Source: Setoptus koraiensis
Taxonomy: Eukaryota; Arthropoda
Length of the DNA stretch: 64,000 nucleotides
Direction: 5' to 3'
NCBI GenBank assembly: GCA_048013815.1
Contig: CM106586.1
Coordinates: 7,378,001-7,442,000, forward strand
A model generated the notes under the pieces. That model had not been told where the DNA came from, did no database searches, and worked only from the letters and a program-made list of their open reading frames with translations. Below, piece by piece: positions 1 to 13,300 of the stretch. The position numbers were made by a program, and so were the translations under genes. How positions within the stretch are numbered: position 1 is the stretch's first letter; each line of letters starts with the position of its first letter.

Positions 1-3000
1 CTGGCGGTGGTGGTGGTGAATAGCTTTATTGTTGCGTCCAACAACAAACCAAAACAATTTTTCCTAGTAATCCGAACACAGAGAATATGCCGATCTCAAA
101 TGGAGCATTGGACTGGGTCCGCGCGATATCTCTCCGACAAAGAGAGGGCGCGATTGTAAGGTGAGTCTGACAAGATGCCCCTTGGCAGAATAGAGAGTCC
201 CCTCACATTGGCGCATATGAACACAATACAATATTGCTCATAGGCACCGATTGTGTCACGTCCAGAGCCGCAAGTCATGCCATACGGCCATACTGTTGTA
301 TAGGCTGATTAATTGATGGTTTGATCGACTGCGGCCAGAGATCTGATCAATTTGAAAGAAATTTGATGCTCCCGATGGATGGCACAGAGCGAGTCACCGC
401 CATTGTGTGTTGCATGTCTTTATTATGTCATGATTAGTAGGCTAATGAAGCGCCTATCAGCGAAAAGCATCACACTGACAATGTTGTTTGGTGCCCTATG
501 GGACAATTGTTGTGGTGGAATCATGTTTCATCGGATTGCAAAAAACTGGTCTGAGGTGTACCACCAATGGAGACACTTATCGGCGACAGGCAATCAAATG
601 GCCAGCCATCGCCAAACAAATTGATGAGCGCTCACGAGGACATTCAATGGTAATAGAGATTTTATTTGTCGATTAAATAACAATGGACAATGTTTTGTTG
701 CTGTTGCTGTTGTTGTTTTGCGCCATTCGTTTGCCTGTCGTATAACAACAATGTAACAGCCATAAATGTTTGCTTGGCTCGGGCCCAAGTGGCGCCAAAC
801 AAACTTGACCAACATGTAGCAGACCCTTTTGATGTTTATGGGCTTCTCTAGAGTTCTCTACCTGGCCTGTGCAGGCTATCTATCTGTTTACAGCGACCTA
901 TTTGACGAAATAGTAGTTACATCTACTGCCATTTGAAGCCAATGTTTGAATTCAATAGGCCCAACCGATAATGGATAAATAGCAAACTGACACCAAGATG
1001 AAATGGCCGCGATATACGCAGCACTACACAAGTAGCGAGTGAAATGGGCTCATAAATGTTCAAGGGGCAAATTGTTGTCTTCTTTAGTGATCTAGAATGA
1101 TGATGAAATCATCATTGAAGAAGACGTGTGACGCAAAAGAAGAGAAAGAGAGCGAAAACATATGTCATGGGGAAGATTGTGCAAGCCTTGTCACTTTCTT
1201 TATAAGAATGATCTAACTGACAACTAATTGTTTATTCTTCCCTTCTCTTGCACTCTGTTGTGTTTGTTCGTTGCTTCATGTTCGAAAATATTTGTTGCTG
1301 TTGTTTGTAACATTGAAAAACGAACCGATGAATAATCAATATTTGGCATTTAGATCAGACGAGGATCAGCTGGATGGACCAGGCGAAAAAGAGGAACATC
1401 AATATTCGCGAGAAAGGAGCAGATCTCTCTCCCTCTCTCTATTGGAGGGTAGACAAATAGCAGCGTTGTAACAAAAAATAACAACTACTACTCTAACTCA
1501 GCAAATTGCCACTAGGAAGGAAGAGGGCTTTAGCTGCAGCGCTGATACTCTGTTTATTGTCCGTATTGTGTGTTGGTTTTGTTTGTACGAAATTATGTAA
1601 ACGACGACGCAACAACAACAACAACAACAACGGCACAACAATAATAATAGCAGTGATAATCCCCACACACTCTAGTGAGAGAACATGAAGAAGCAACAAT
1701 AGAGTTGCGTAACAGTAGCCGACAAGAAACTATCCTATAATGGGAGAGAGGACACGGTACAGCAACAATGATGTCATAATTTTCTTCTAAGCTGCAACCA
1801 CCATCAGCTGATGAGTTATATAGAAGCGAGCACTCTGATTGATTATGTAGTTACGCTAGTTCTGGCAACAATTAATAATAGGCTATATTGTAAGTGTGAC
1901 ATGAGGCAAAAAGGACCAACAACTACCGAGCAAATGGGCTTACGTTCTTCCGACACTTTCAAACATTTCAAATCAATGGCTGCGTTTCTCTGATCTAACA
2001 CAACACATAAACAAACATGTAATTATTATCGGTGTTTGTTACATTTATTATAGGGTACAGTGAGTGTGTGACACAGAGATATCTTAGTTAGTCGACAATA
2101 ACAAACAAACGACAAACAACGAGCGACAAACAACAAACAGCAAACAACAAATGGCAAACGGCAAATGCTGCCGACCGACAACAACACAGTAACTCACGCC
2201 ATAATGACATCAATAATGTGTGTTGAACAGCAAGTATTATACTATTAACACCCGAATGAGGAGATAAGATCCCAAATCAGACAAGTATCATTGCCAGTTT
2301 TGTTAATAGTTAAGGCGATTCGTTGCAAATGGCAACGTTGGCATGGAATTCATTCATAGGCACAAATACAAATCAAATGATCATTATATAGGATTAGAGC
2401 CAGCAACAGCGACAACTCGACCATTGTAAGCCGATAATTAGCTTACGAGCACGCTTTTGTTCTGCCCCGGCCCCAACAAAACGATTCCTCGGTCTCCTCT
2501 TATAGGTTACCACTTACTAGCGAAGCGAAATGGGCCTCTCCATCTTGCTATCATTGGAGACAAATCTGGTCTGGCGATCGCTGGCGTGTGAAAGTCGGGC
2601 AACAGGTACCGCTCAACCATGGCCAGACTAACGGGCGCCAATGTTAATTAGTGCATGAAGCATTTGCAGGCTATGGGAGGCCTACTTTTTCCGACAGTAC
2701 TGACGCAGTTGGCAATCAAGCAATGGTAAAAATGACAAGATAATAAACAAAATTAGTCACACATACCAATGGCGAACGGCAGTTGTTGTTGTTGCCGTTG
2801 GCGTGCCACTGATAGTGGCCTCGAAATGTCTTCATTATGTCCAGTGTTGCTAATGTTTCATTGAACACATTTTTGGATTTCTCCGCCGGCCCGGCGAAAG
2901 GCTGATTTGAAGGAGATGGCGCGAGCAGCAGCAACACAAGGTGTTAAATTGAAGCTCGTCGTTCGCGGCCTCTGACGCCGTTTGCAAGTTGCCTTTAGCG

Positions 3001-4842
3001 GCAGCTCTGAGACCGAATCAAAATGCGCACTCAAACACAACAATGGCCAGCAAAATGTTTCAGAATGGCGCTGATTGATGTGGAACCATGGAAACAAAAG
3101 TGAGAGAATTTGCGCCCTTCGCTTGCTTACAGTGCCCAAATCAAAAGAAGCAACAGCAGCCTTTTGTTGTTTGTTGCAACAGCAACAACAGCAACGGCAA
3201 CAACAACAACACTTTTACACGTGTTTTGGCCACGAGCTGATGACCGCAACAATGATCGGCAGCGGTTGGTGCAACGGGCATGATGAGCCAGGCAAAAGGT
3301 TGATGTTTGCCGGTGCCCTTGTCATCACCGCAAACAGTTTTCGCTTGATTGGCGCGCTCGCACCGGCGTGCTCTATAAAAGAGGTAATGAGCAACAAATG
3401 AGCATCCAATATGATGTTGATGACAATGGTGGAAGTAAACTTGAACAATCAAGCATATAGCGACAACACACAAAAGAAGAGAGCAGAAGAACAACAAATT
3501 ATGATGGCTCCTATGAGTTGCTGCTGCTGCTGCTCTCTTTAATGTTGGTAAGAGATAAGTGATAGTTGCCGGGAAGCGGGCCCAATATTGGCCGGTTCTT
3601 TCAAGTTCTTTTGTGGTTGTCGGTCGTTTGTTAAACGGATGAGAACAAGCCAAACAAGCGCGTCCATCACTTGGCACCGATCAGGCGTGTACGTGGTGGT
3701 TGTTGTTTATTTCATCACCTATGGCCGGCCGATGTGGTCGTTATTTTAAGAACTTCCTTCAGGCTAATAGTGTCTCCTTCTGTTACTCTGATATCGCACA
3801 GTTTGCTTATCGGGCCATGCACACATTGGCCCCATTGGTATAAAGAAGAAGGTGCAAATAGAGCACAGTATCAAACCAGTGAATCGTGAAGCCCAATAAA
3901 TGTTTTCGCGACACCACACACTGGACAGATGATCAATTATCAGTGTGATCTGATTTTCAGTGCGATATGATATGATTTTATTTTCAATATTATTTTTATT
4001 TTCATTCTTATTTTTATTTTTATTGAAATGATCATCGTGTCGGCCTGGCTAGCAATCGGATTGCAACCAAACATCTGAGATGTACGCGCGCGGTTTCGTG
4101 ATTGTTCATTTTGCATCCATGAATGATTATCGCCACTTCGGTGTGGCTAATGGGCGTTCATTATCATCACTGTGGTTAGCGGATGAGGCTAAACTCTGGC
4201 TAAACTCTGGCAGCGCGGCTCCATTAACTGGCGAGTTGTTTCCGCTTTGAGGCGACCTATATGGCGAATGTCGCGGCGAATATCGTGGCGAACATTGTTG
4301 AGAGTATCGGGGCGAATATCGAGCGCGTTAGCATACTTCTGCTGCGAGCAACGAGTGTGAGGAGTAGATAATTGTTGTTGGCGTCTCAAATGTACACGCA
4401 AAAAGAGCAACAACTAATGGGATTGAGCGAAAACGCCTAGAGCAAAACGACACGAAAAAGTCGACTGTCAAGTGTCGTATTTACACAGTGCGAATTGCTG
4501 TCCGGCGATATCTGCACGTCGCTGTTCCATATACACGATTGTTTGTCACTTGGTGCACCGCGGATGTTTTAAAATGCGAACCGAAAGCGAGTAGAGAGTG
4601 TCGCCCAAAACACGAGTGGCTCGCCCCCTACCTATAGTTGGCCAAATATCGCCACTCTGTGTTCGGCCTGTGTCCGTGCTCTTTTCGCGGTCGCCCCAAT
4701 ATTGGTAGCCACCGAATTTGCCATCTGGCCATAGCGCACAAGCAACAAATCTCTTGTTGCAATATCCGTTGCCTTGCACGCCAACCGCACACGTTTATTC
4801 ACGTGTAATGGAGCACGCGCCCATTCGCATCGATTCTCACAG

Positions 4843-4915
4843 CACAACGATATAACACAACGATATAACACAACGATATAACGCAACGATAAAACACAAT
4901 GATACAACACAATGG
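4843..4915. repeat. 15-bp tandem repeat, about five units
   Basis: Units of the form CACAACGATATAACA follow one another head to tail. The first three are nearly perfect and the last two carry substitutions (ATAAAA, ATACAA). No coding potential is evident on either strand. It is a young, degrading minisatellite. Confidence 0.8.
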
Positions 4916-5673
4916 CGTTATATCACTGTGTTACATCATGATATCACTGGATCATTCATATTTGTTGTTACATTCACACATTTACATAATAACACCGCAA
5001 TGTCACACCAGAACCAGGCGCAATGCATCGCCGATTGTCGTTGTTTGAGCCCACTATCGATGTCTCTTGCCGGCTGAACCAAGTTCTGTCTGAACAAGAG
5101 AACTTGTTGGCGATGACACTGACCACTGGTCACATCATTTGTAATGTTTGTTTGGGTGTACGCTGGCGACATTGGTGATATTGTTGATAAACACAATTCA
5201 CATTGATTGATATGTATTGATACTCGTCAGTCGATTCGTATCGTGTCGTGGTCGTTCGTAAACTACAACATCACTCGCTGGTATTTGGTTGCAGCAACAC
5301 GGGGCCCCATTTTGCGCACACAATATCCATCTCGGGCAAATAATAATGCCAAAAACGGGCCGACATTGGTAGCGAATACAAATTGGCATGCGAATGTTTT
5401 GCAAACCAAAGTGTGAACGCGCAAATATAGAAAGGTGACAAAATTCAAATCATCAGCCGACTCTGGCCAATCTAATCTAGATCGATTGCTGATTAGTTGC
5501 CGGCTGACAGCGTGTCTCTTTTTGGCGCACCGACGACTGTTGCTCACAATCTTATGGCAGCCACACCGTAACGCACGTCTGGCCGCGATGATGGCCATGA
5601 TGACGACGATGGCGCCCAAGATAATCTGTGAGCAAATGAAGACGTTACGAGAACAATCGACACACAAACCAAT

Positions 5674-5698
5674 AACACACACACACACACACACACAC
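5674..5698. repeat. (AC)n microsatellite
   Basis: About twelve uninterrupted AC dinucleotides. No gene is attached to it. Confidence 0.85.
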
Positions 5699-6560
5699 CG
5701 ATGATGACACACAGAGAAACCAGGAAAAAACGAAACCAAACGAATTGTCACCGCTAATGATACAAACAGCAGATATAGTCGCATCGTGTGGTCGTCATGG
5801 CTGATTAGCGCGAATAGAATGTGATTTGGCCCAACGCGGCGGACACAAGCGAGCGAGCGAGCGAGAAATGTTTGTTGTTGTTGCTTCCTCTGAGTTTTGT
5901 TTGTCAGATTAGTTGAACCAGGGTCAGCGGCGACACTGTCACTGGTCCCTTAATATACCTTTATTCCTATATTTGCGCCCTATATCGGGCGCCCGAATCG
6001 GGCCCACATCCAATCTGACAGCGCCAGCGTGAGCGCCACACACACAGACACACAAACGCACACGCACACACAATTTGCAATATTCGTCCGATTAGTTACA
6101 CTAGGGGCCCCATTTGTGCAAATGGCCGGCCGGCGCATTGGTTTGGTTTGGCTCATAGAGCCTCTGTGATGGAGCCTCTGTGATGGAGGGCGACGTCTTC
6201 ATTATAATGTCGCCGGCAACAATAATGAAGGCAACGAATGGAGCTGCGAACGCGACTTGGCCAAAACAGTGCCATTTTGACACGTTTAGAGTGTGTGACA
6301 ATTATTGATGATAATCAAAACGAACCAACCACGGCTATGTGAGCCAACAAACCCGATAACACGTGTAAATTGATGTGATCGATTGTATTGTGTGCACGTC
6401 GGCCATTTGACTATAGCCGCTATAGTATAGCGACCACCACAGTACGCGCCGGCCGGTACATAGCAGCGCGATATAGATTAGCACTGCTAGGTACACACGG
6501 CGACAAACACGTCAAAGTCAACCTTTCCTGCGCCCCTGCCCGTTTCGGGCCCCTCCACTC

Positions 6561-6628
6561 CGGGCTCTGCTGAGCGGCTCCTCTGGCGGCCGCTCGGGCT
6601 CTGCTGAGCGGTTCCTCTGGCGGCCGCT
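6561..6628. repeat. 34-bp direct repeat, two units
   Basis: Two 34-bp units (6561-6594 and 6595-6628) start CGGGCTCTGCTGAGCGG and differ at one position (C/T). A third unit starts with CGGGC and then diverges. The high identity suggests a recent slippage duplication. Confidence 0.9.
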
Positions 6629-6697
6629 CGGGCGCGGGTCTGGGGCTGGGGGAAGCCAATCGGCTTAGGATAAACCGATTATGCTGTCAATTTTGCT

Positions 6698-6780
6698 GTT
6701 ACTGTCGCCGTTGTTGTTGTTGCCATTTTCTCTCGTGTCGCTGTTGCTGTTGTCGCTGTTGTTGTTGTTGTTGTTGCTGC
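6698..6780. repeat. Imperfect GTT/GCT trinucleotide tract
   Basis: Interrupted GTT, GCT and GTC triplets. The same sequence type recurs at about 7545-7640, 7969-8010, 10196-10317, 11460-11523, 20933-20982 and 24880-24930, nearly always with the GTT/GCT strand on plus in the left half of the window. It produces poly-Q or poly-L frames by chance wherever it lies outside genes. Confidence 0.75.
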
Positions 6781-7093
6781 TACACATCGGCAAACATCAA
6801 ACGCGATAGCGAATCGATAGCGGGGGCCACTCTGCTCAGCGCGAATATTCGCGGCGGCGGCGAATTCTTTCTTTTGTGACTGCATCGTTCGAACGTGTCG
6901 AATGTTTGCCAATCGAACTGCGCCGAGCTGATTATTCGCCCAAACGTTATTCATGTGCGGATAAACGCTGGGCACCCGGCCAACAGTGCCGCTCAATACC
7001 AACTGGGCGCATAACGGGACGGCTGCCGGCAAATGGCTGCCGGCAAACATTAGTGGATATTTATGAATATTTGCGCCGCGCCAGTGTACAGTA

Positions 7094-7157
7094 GCCGCGC
7101 AGTCCGGTGGCCGCGCCGTCCGGTGGCCGCGCCGTCCGGTAGCCGCGCCGTCGCCAG
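7094..7157. repeat. 16-bp GC-rich minisatellite, about 3.5 units
   Basis: Units of the form GCCGCGCCGTCCGGTG run head to tail from 7094, and the last unit is partial and diverged. It lies inside the GC-rich island. Confidence 0.85.
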
Positions 7158-8175
7158 TCGGGCCGTCGGCAGGCCGACCAGCGCCGGGCCAGACCTAGCG
7201 ACGTCTGCTAACGATGCCCGGCGACGCCTAATGATCGCACCGTGGCTCCATTCAATTGGCTAGGTGTGAATAATGTCTTCATTAGTGTCCGCTCTGGCCA
7301 CTGCTGGCCACTTTGTTTGGCGCTCTTTAGCACTGTCGGCCGTGCATGTTGCTGGTGTCGCGGACACTTGTTTGCATAGGTGTGCAGTCCATTGAAATGG
7401 TGCCAGCCCAGATATCGGTCAGTTTTACCATCTCCGTGCCAGCTAACTTAACTGACTCGACTTTTATTTATTTTGCCATCACAACTCATTCGTTTTGACG
7501 GTGCCTCCGCACAAACATGCGCCGTGCGACTGGCCGTCGTCGATGTTGTTGTTGTCGTCGTTGTTGTTGCTGCTGTTGTATGCATGTTGTTGTCCATAAA
7601 GTTGTTGTTGTTGTCGTCGTCGTTGTTGTTGTTGCTGTAGGCATGTTGTTGTCCGTAAAGTGGTCAGAAGGATGTTTCGCTTAACGGCAATTCTATATTG
7701 CACATGTGCAAAGGAACCCGATAGGCGGACACCGTGGCGTAGACCTGGTTTAAGCGCAATTGTTTTGTTGTTTGTCCGCGTCGGTTGTTTGCATCGGTTG
7801 GCGATAAAAGTGAGCAAAAAAGAAGGGCACAGTTCAGTTAATTGATAGAGTTACTGGCTGGCGGAGCTCGAGCTTCGGTGTCGATAGTCGGCCAGTGCGC
7901 CAGTGGCAAACTGGCCGAATATCGACAACTCGATGTTCGCAAACAGCCAGAGCAAACACAAGATGTAGTCGTAGTCGTAGTTGTTGTTGTTGCTGTTGCT
8001 GCTGTTGTTGTGCGTCAGACAACCGCTGAAAAGTCACTCAAACCGAATCACTGACAACAATCACCGCCGGCCGAAATAAATTCTTTCGGCCAGCGTGAGC
8101 GGATAAATTAACAAGTTGTGATTGTTTGTCTACACATTCAACGCACTGGACACACCGAACACACTGAATGAGTCG

Positions 8176-8482
8176 CTATTGAGAGCGAACAAGCCTCTGT
8201 TTGCGGTTGTTGTTGCTCACCTTGATTGATTGCCACTGGCTCTGGCGCACACTCTGCTGCGATGACACCTCCAGTCTAAGCGACACGGTGCTGGTCAGCA
8301 CGCTTGTATGCCTGGCGCCGCTATCTATCTCAAGTTGATATTGTTGTAAATTGCCCAATTTGAATGATCTAGGCACAAGCTTGAAATGGTTGTTGCTCGC
8401 AAACAACAACAACATGATATCATAGCGCTCGTTGGCTGTTTGGCCTTCGTCGGGCCACCGTTGCTGTTGTAGTTGTTGCTGT

Positions 8483-8520
<38 letters not shown>

Positions 8521-10254
8521 GTCGCTTGTTGTCGAGTTTGGCTCTGCAAGCGGCGGCCGGCTACCGATTGTTTGCTCTCGGTCGCTCCTTCGTTTGTTGT
8601 TCAAATTAAACAAGATCTCTCTTGATAGGCTGTTATCGCAAGCTGGTGTTGCGGTCGGCAGCAGTTGGCCAGTGCGCTGGTGTGCGTCTTCAATGGCGCA
8701 ATCGGCGTTGTTGTTGTTGTCGTTGACGCTGTCATTCAATTGAGCCGACGACGTAATTGACGCCGCGCTCACATGGGCTCCCTCCGCATTTACCTGTTGT
8801 TGTTGCTGCTGCTGCTGTTGATGTTGATTGTCAGCCGGGTTGCTGTTTGCCGCAAAATCCATTCTCAACAGGTGGCACAACTCCAGCCTAATGGACAGCG
8901 TCAACTTGTATATAGGTCCCAGTCCCTTGAGCTGAAATCAATTTCAGCATCGCAAGATTTCAGCATCGTAAGATTGGCCAGTGGTGGCAGCAGCGCCGAA
9001 TATGCCAGCAGCGCCGAATATGCCAGCAACACCATGCAAGTGGCAGCAGCCGGCGTAAATAGACGGCGAACAGAGAGAGACAAGTGGTGTGAGATATGCA
9101 ATGGAAAAATATGAAGCGTATCATTGATTTGTTGTGCCGGTCGCTGTTGTTGGCCGCCGAAACGGTGGTGCGAAAATGCAACAACAACCACCGACAGGAA
9201 TGCCAAGAATCCGACGTGCATGTTGTGTGAAAACACTGTTGCTGTTGACAACACAATAGACTTATTAACAATGGCCAATCAGCAACAGTTAACAACAGTT
9301 AACAACAGGTGAACACAAACAGCGAGCCATTGTCATAATTGGATCAATTCTAGTCTTATATTGGCTGTCTAATTTGATTGCGTGGGAACTACTCACCTTC
9401 ATTAGAGATATTCGGCTGCTTGTTGACGAGGCCAGAGACGGGTCACTTTGGATGATGCCCCTAATCATGTGATGTTTGAAGGCGCGCAATTGCTTGCAAA
9501 ACCTCCTGTGAATATCTGTTTGGTGTGGGTGTCGCAAGAGCGGGCATATTAGTTAGTTAGTAGTATTAGAATTTGCAGTATTTGGCAATCATCGAGAATC
9601 TCGCATGAATCGGTGCGAGTTGGATATATTTTTTCACGACCACATGAGTGAGAGGGAGATCGAGAGAGGGAGAGGGAGATCAAGAGAGGGAGAAGGGCGC
9701 TCTGCGGGCAACACGGGAGCCCGCGACAAACAACGGTTTGACAAACAACGATGGGGCCCGGCGCATGACAACGACATTTGTTTATAGGCCCGGTAAGAGC
9801 TTAATTTATTGCATTGTAGTGTTGTGCTAGCAACATCAACAACAGCAGGGGCATTAAAGAACAAAACACTTAAAAAAGCTAAAAGTTATCTCAGTGACTT
9901 TTTATGTGTCATTTTTGTGCGTTCGGTTGTTGTGGTTGTGGTTGTTGTTGTAACACCACATGCCGGCTCACCTTGATACACGTTGCATTGTGTTTGTTGG
10001 CACTATTATTTGGGCAACGAAGGTGGCCCCCACGTAGGTGGCCCGATTGTGTTGGCAACAGTGACCAATGACATATATTTACAACAACAACGTACATTAG
10101 CAATTTATAGTATCGTGAATTAACATGTTAACTTACGATCACCATGCTCTGTCACCAATTTGTGTGATTTATTGTTCGCCGCAGCCTAATCGATCGATGT
10201 TGCTGTTGTTGTTGTCGTTGCTGTTGTCGTTGCTGTTGTTACTGTTGTTACTGT

Positions 10255-10307
<53 letters not shown>

Positions 10308-13300
10308 TTGCTGCAGCAACACCATCTAGTCTGGCCAGTCGGACTCTACGTGCAACGCAACATACACAGCACGGCACAGGATGCCGTTTGTGGCAACATG
10401 TCGGACAACATTGGTTTGTCGGCAGAGGCTGGCGCTTTGCTGGTTTGCCAATGCCACCACACCAACAAACCAATGTTTTCGCATATTAATTCAAGGTGTC
10501 AAGATTTTCACTTACATTGTGCATTAGGCTGATACCGGCGAGTGGCCGGTATCGGTTGCACGCCGGTGATACATGTTTTGTCTGTTGGAGCATTCAAGGA
10601 CACAGCGACAAGAGATCACGCTTTCGAGATATTTAATTGGAAACTAGTCTGCATGGTGTTGTTGTTGTCGTTGTTTCTGTCGAGAAGCACCACAGATAGA
10701 GAGAATGACCAGCGGAGCCCCCACGGGGATGCGCCACTTCATTATATATGTATTATGTAGATATGCGGCTGCGGCGCGGAATGAGCAAATGGCAAATGAA
10801 TGACATAAACACCATAGCCACCACACAAGTGAGATAAACAGTAAAAGAGAGAGAGAGACAGAGCAAAATATCATACTTTCGTATTTTCAAACTCGGGCCC
10901 GTTACAAGTGAGTTCATTCACACACTGTCCGCTGTGTGGACAAACTGTTTGGTTGCAAAAAACAAGTGATACCCGAATGCATGTGCACGCGACGGGATAC
11001 TGGCATCGCATCCATGTCAATTCTCAGGTTATAGAAGCGCCGTAGGACCTTTTCTCATAGTTTTCTCATAGTGCAATGGTCAGTGGAACGGAGCATGGCG
11101 CACAAAGGTTACAGGTAAATTAGAAAACGCATGCAGCCAACGAAAGAAGCGTGTAAGCTCCACAAATTGGCCGCATTGTACAAGAGTGGCAATTCTTTTC
11201 ACTCGCTTTCGTCTTCGCTGGCGAGTGCGAGTGAAAAGAATTCGCGGCTAGCGATGCCACAGTGCGATAGTTACCGCGTCAATGTGGCCGGACATTGTGG
11301 AATGACACACGCCAATTGAATGGGCCATTTTTCGCATCGGCATTCAGCTGGAATTCCCTGTTCTGAGAATCTTTCCAGCGAACTGCAGCTCCCAGATGGA
11401 GCGTCGCGAATCATCTATCCACTGCCCATTGAATGCGCCTCTGAGCGATGTCGTCGTAGATGTCGCTGTTGCCGTTGTTGTTGTTGTTGTTGCCGTTGTT
11501 GTCGTTGCCGTTGTTGTTGCCATTGTGGTGGCATAAACAACAACAACAATGGCTCATTAATACCATCAATCAATGAAGATGCCATGCCCGCTCCGATTGT
11601 AAGCGTGCGCGATTTGTGCGCATAATTGAGTGATCCGGCGGCCCATCGACCGCTGACCAGATACCCACACACGCCAGAGATCGGCCAGACTCGCTGGCGT
11701 CCAAAGGCGGCGCCCCCTCTCGTGTTCAGCGCCGACAAAAAACAGCGACCGGACAAACAGGTGACAACTTACCTAGGCTGCAATCGGCCTGTTCGGTCAG
11801 TTGGTCGACAAACGAACGCGGCTTTGCGGGTATCTTGAGCGGTGCTCGCAGCGTCTCTCCAATAATGTGGCCTCCACTGGTTGCGTAATCTAGCGACTGG
11901 TCAACAGTTTTCAAATTGTTACTGTCCCTAGCATCATGTTGAGAAGGTTGCTGTTGTTGCTGCTGCTGCTGATGCTGATTTGTTGCCGCCATGCTCATTA
12001 TTTGCATCATAATTCTCTTTCCGTTTGTTGCGTCATCCAACATGCTGGCATCATTTGCGTGCGACGCCGCTTTATTTGACTGTTGGCGTTCAGTCGGCGG
12101 ATTAGTGACAATCCCACTGTCCGCCGATTGTTTGTTTGTCGCAACATCGTCGCCATCATCATCATTACCAGCAGCGGCAGCGGCGGGGGCATTGTCGGAG
12201 CATGATTGCTCTAGCTGCTGATGCTGCTTGTGCTGTTGCTCGGCCAATAACGCCGATGTGACACACTGGCCATCGGCAAATTTCGCCATCCGTTTCAGTA
12301 TGAAAATGCGCAAATGACCCAATCTAGTTACAATGCACAAGCAATTATCCTCGCGTCCGTAACGGCCAAAACGTAACACTGTTGCGTAATCCTGTTTGCC
12401 CAAGTAAATTGTGTCCACAATGCGTCCATTGATCTCATAGAAATTAATTCTGTTTGATTGACTGGCCACAGCCAACAAATTGATGCTCATACTAAAATTA
12501 CAAATTGACTCTAAGCACGTGATTGGCGTTTCCTCTCTTATTGACCACAAATAACAGCCCGATTGACTATAGCAATAACATCGTCTGTCCACGCAGGCAA
12601 CGGCCAGATATTTGTTATCGTTGTGTCCGAACCAACTGAGATCCAGCGCAAAACTATTCAAATGCACCAAAATCTCCACATTAGAGAGCCTTGTTGTTGT
12701 TGTCGCTGCCGCCGCCGCTGTAGAGTTGCTGTTGCCGGCTGTTGCGTCATCGATATTTTGGTAGTTAGTGGTCACTTTTATTGATTTACTACTATTAGTG
12801 CTATCACTGGCGATGGACAGATTTAAATCTGTTGTCATGGCTTGTTCCGATCTCCGCTCTACATGAAACTTTTCCATCTGCTGTTGCTTAGTGCCGTTCT
12901 CATGTTGTGACGCCAACTGCAGCGATGTAACCGTGCCCTTTGAATCTTTGTTGTTGGTAGCAATGTCAAAACGGGTCGTCTTCCTAGAGTGCCACTCCCG
13001 ATCTAGATAGACTATCTGGTAAAGTTTTGAATTGCGACATGAAATCACCAGCTTGTACTCTATGCTCTTGTCCTCTTTGATCCTCCAATCGCTTAATATT
13101 ATATTTGGGCTAGACGGAACTCGAAAATGCTCACAATATGACTCATTGTTGATGTCGTACACAATCACGTGCCCGTCCTCGGTGCCTAAAACGAGATGAG
13201 AACGACACGATTGCTGATAATCCAAGTCATACAGGTCGTTCTCTTTGAACACACTTGTACAACAGATAGTGTCATGATTGATAGTTGTCTTATTCAAATT

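Larger units (their letters stand above)
1..6379. other. Gene-free stretch, left edge of window
   Basis: No open frame here reads like a conserved protein. The longest ones, of 170-180 codons near 3.1-3.7 kb and 5.3-5.8 kb on the minus strand, have skewed composition (runs of L, H, C, Q) that follows from local GTT/GCT and AC repeats. The stretch contains scattered CAA/CAG tracts (for example around 3170-3215), short AT-rich pieces (3960-4030) and the tandem repeats listed separately. It could be intergenic DNA or a large intron of a gene extending left of the window; nothing seen decides this. Confidence 0.6.
6380..7262. promoter_or_regulatory. GC-rich, CpG-dense island without an attached gene
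   Basis: This block is much richer in GC and CpG than its flanks and contains two GC-rich minisatellites (6561-6628 and 7094-7157). In the other comparable block of this window (25.6-27.3 kb) such sequence lies directly upstream of big brain, so by analogy this could be the promoter or 5' exon region of a gene whose coding part I cannot see. No open frame through it resembles a known protein. The promoter role is inference only. Confidence 0.3.

Noticed and set aside
3141-3677. 178-codon minus-strand frame
   Set aside because: Leu, His and Cys runs track GTT/GCT repeats, and no domain or conserved motif is visible.
5263-5784. 173-codon minus-strand frame
   Set aside because: It includes translated AC repeat (VCVCVC), has no motif and no splice-supported context.
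10125-10532. Plus-strand poly-Leu frame resembling a membrane protein
   Set aside because: The Leu run is a translation of the GTT/GCT tract in BBS1 intron 1; flanks resemble nothing.
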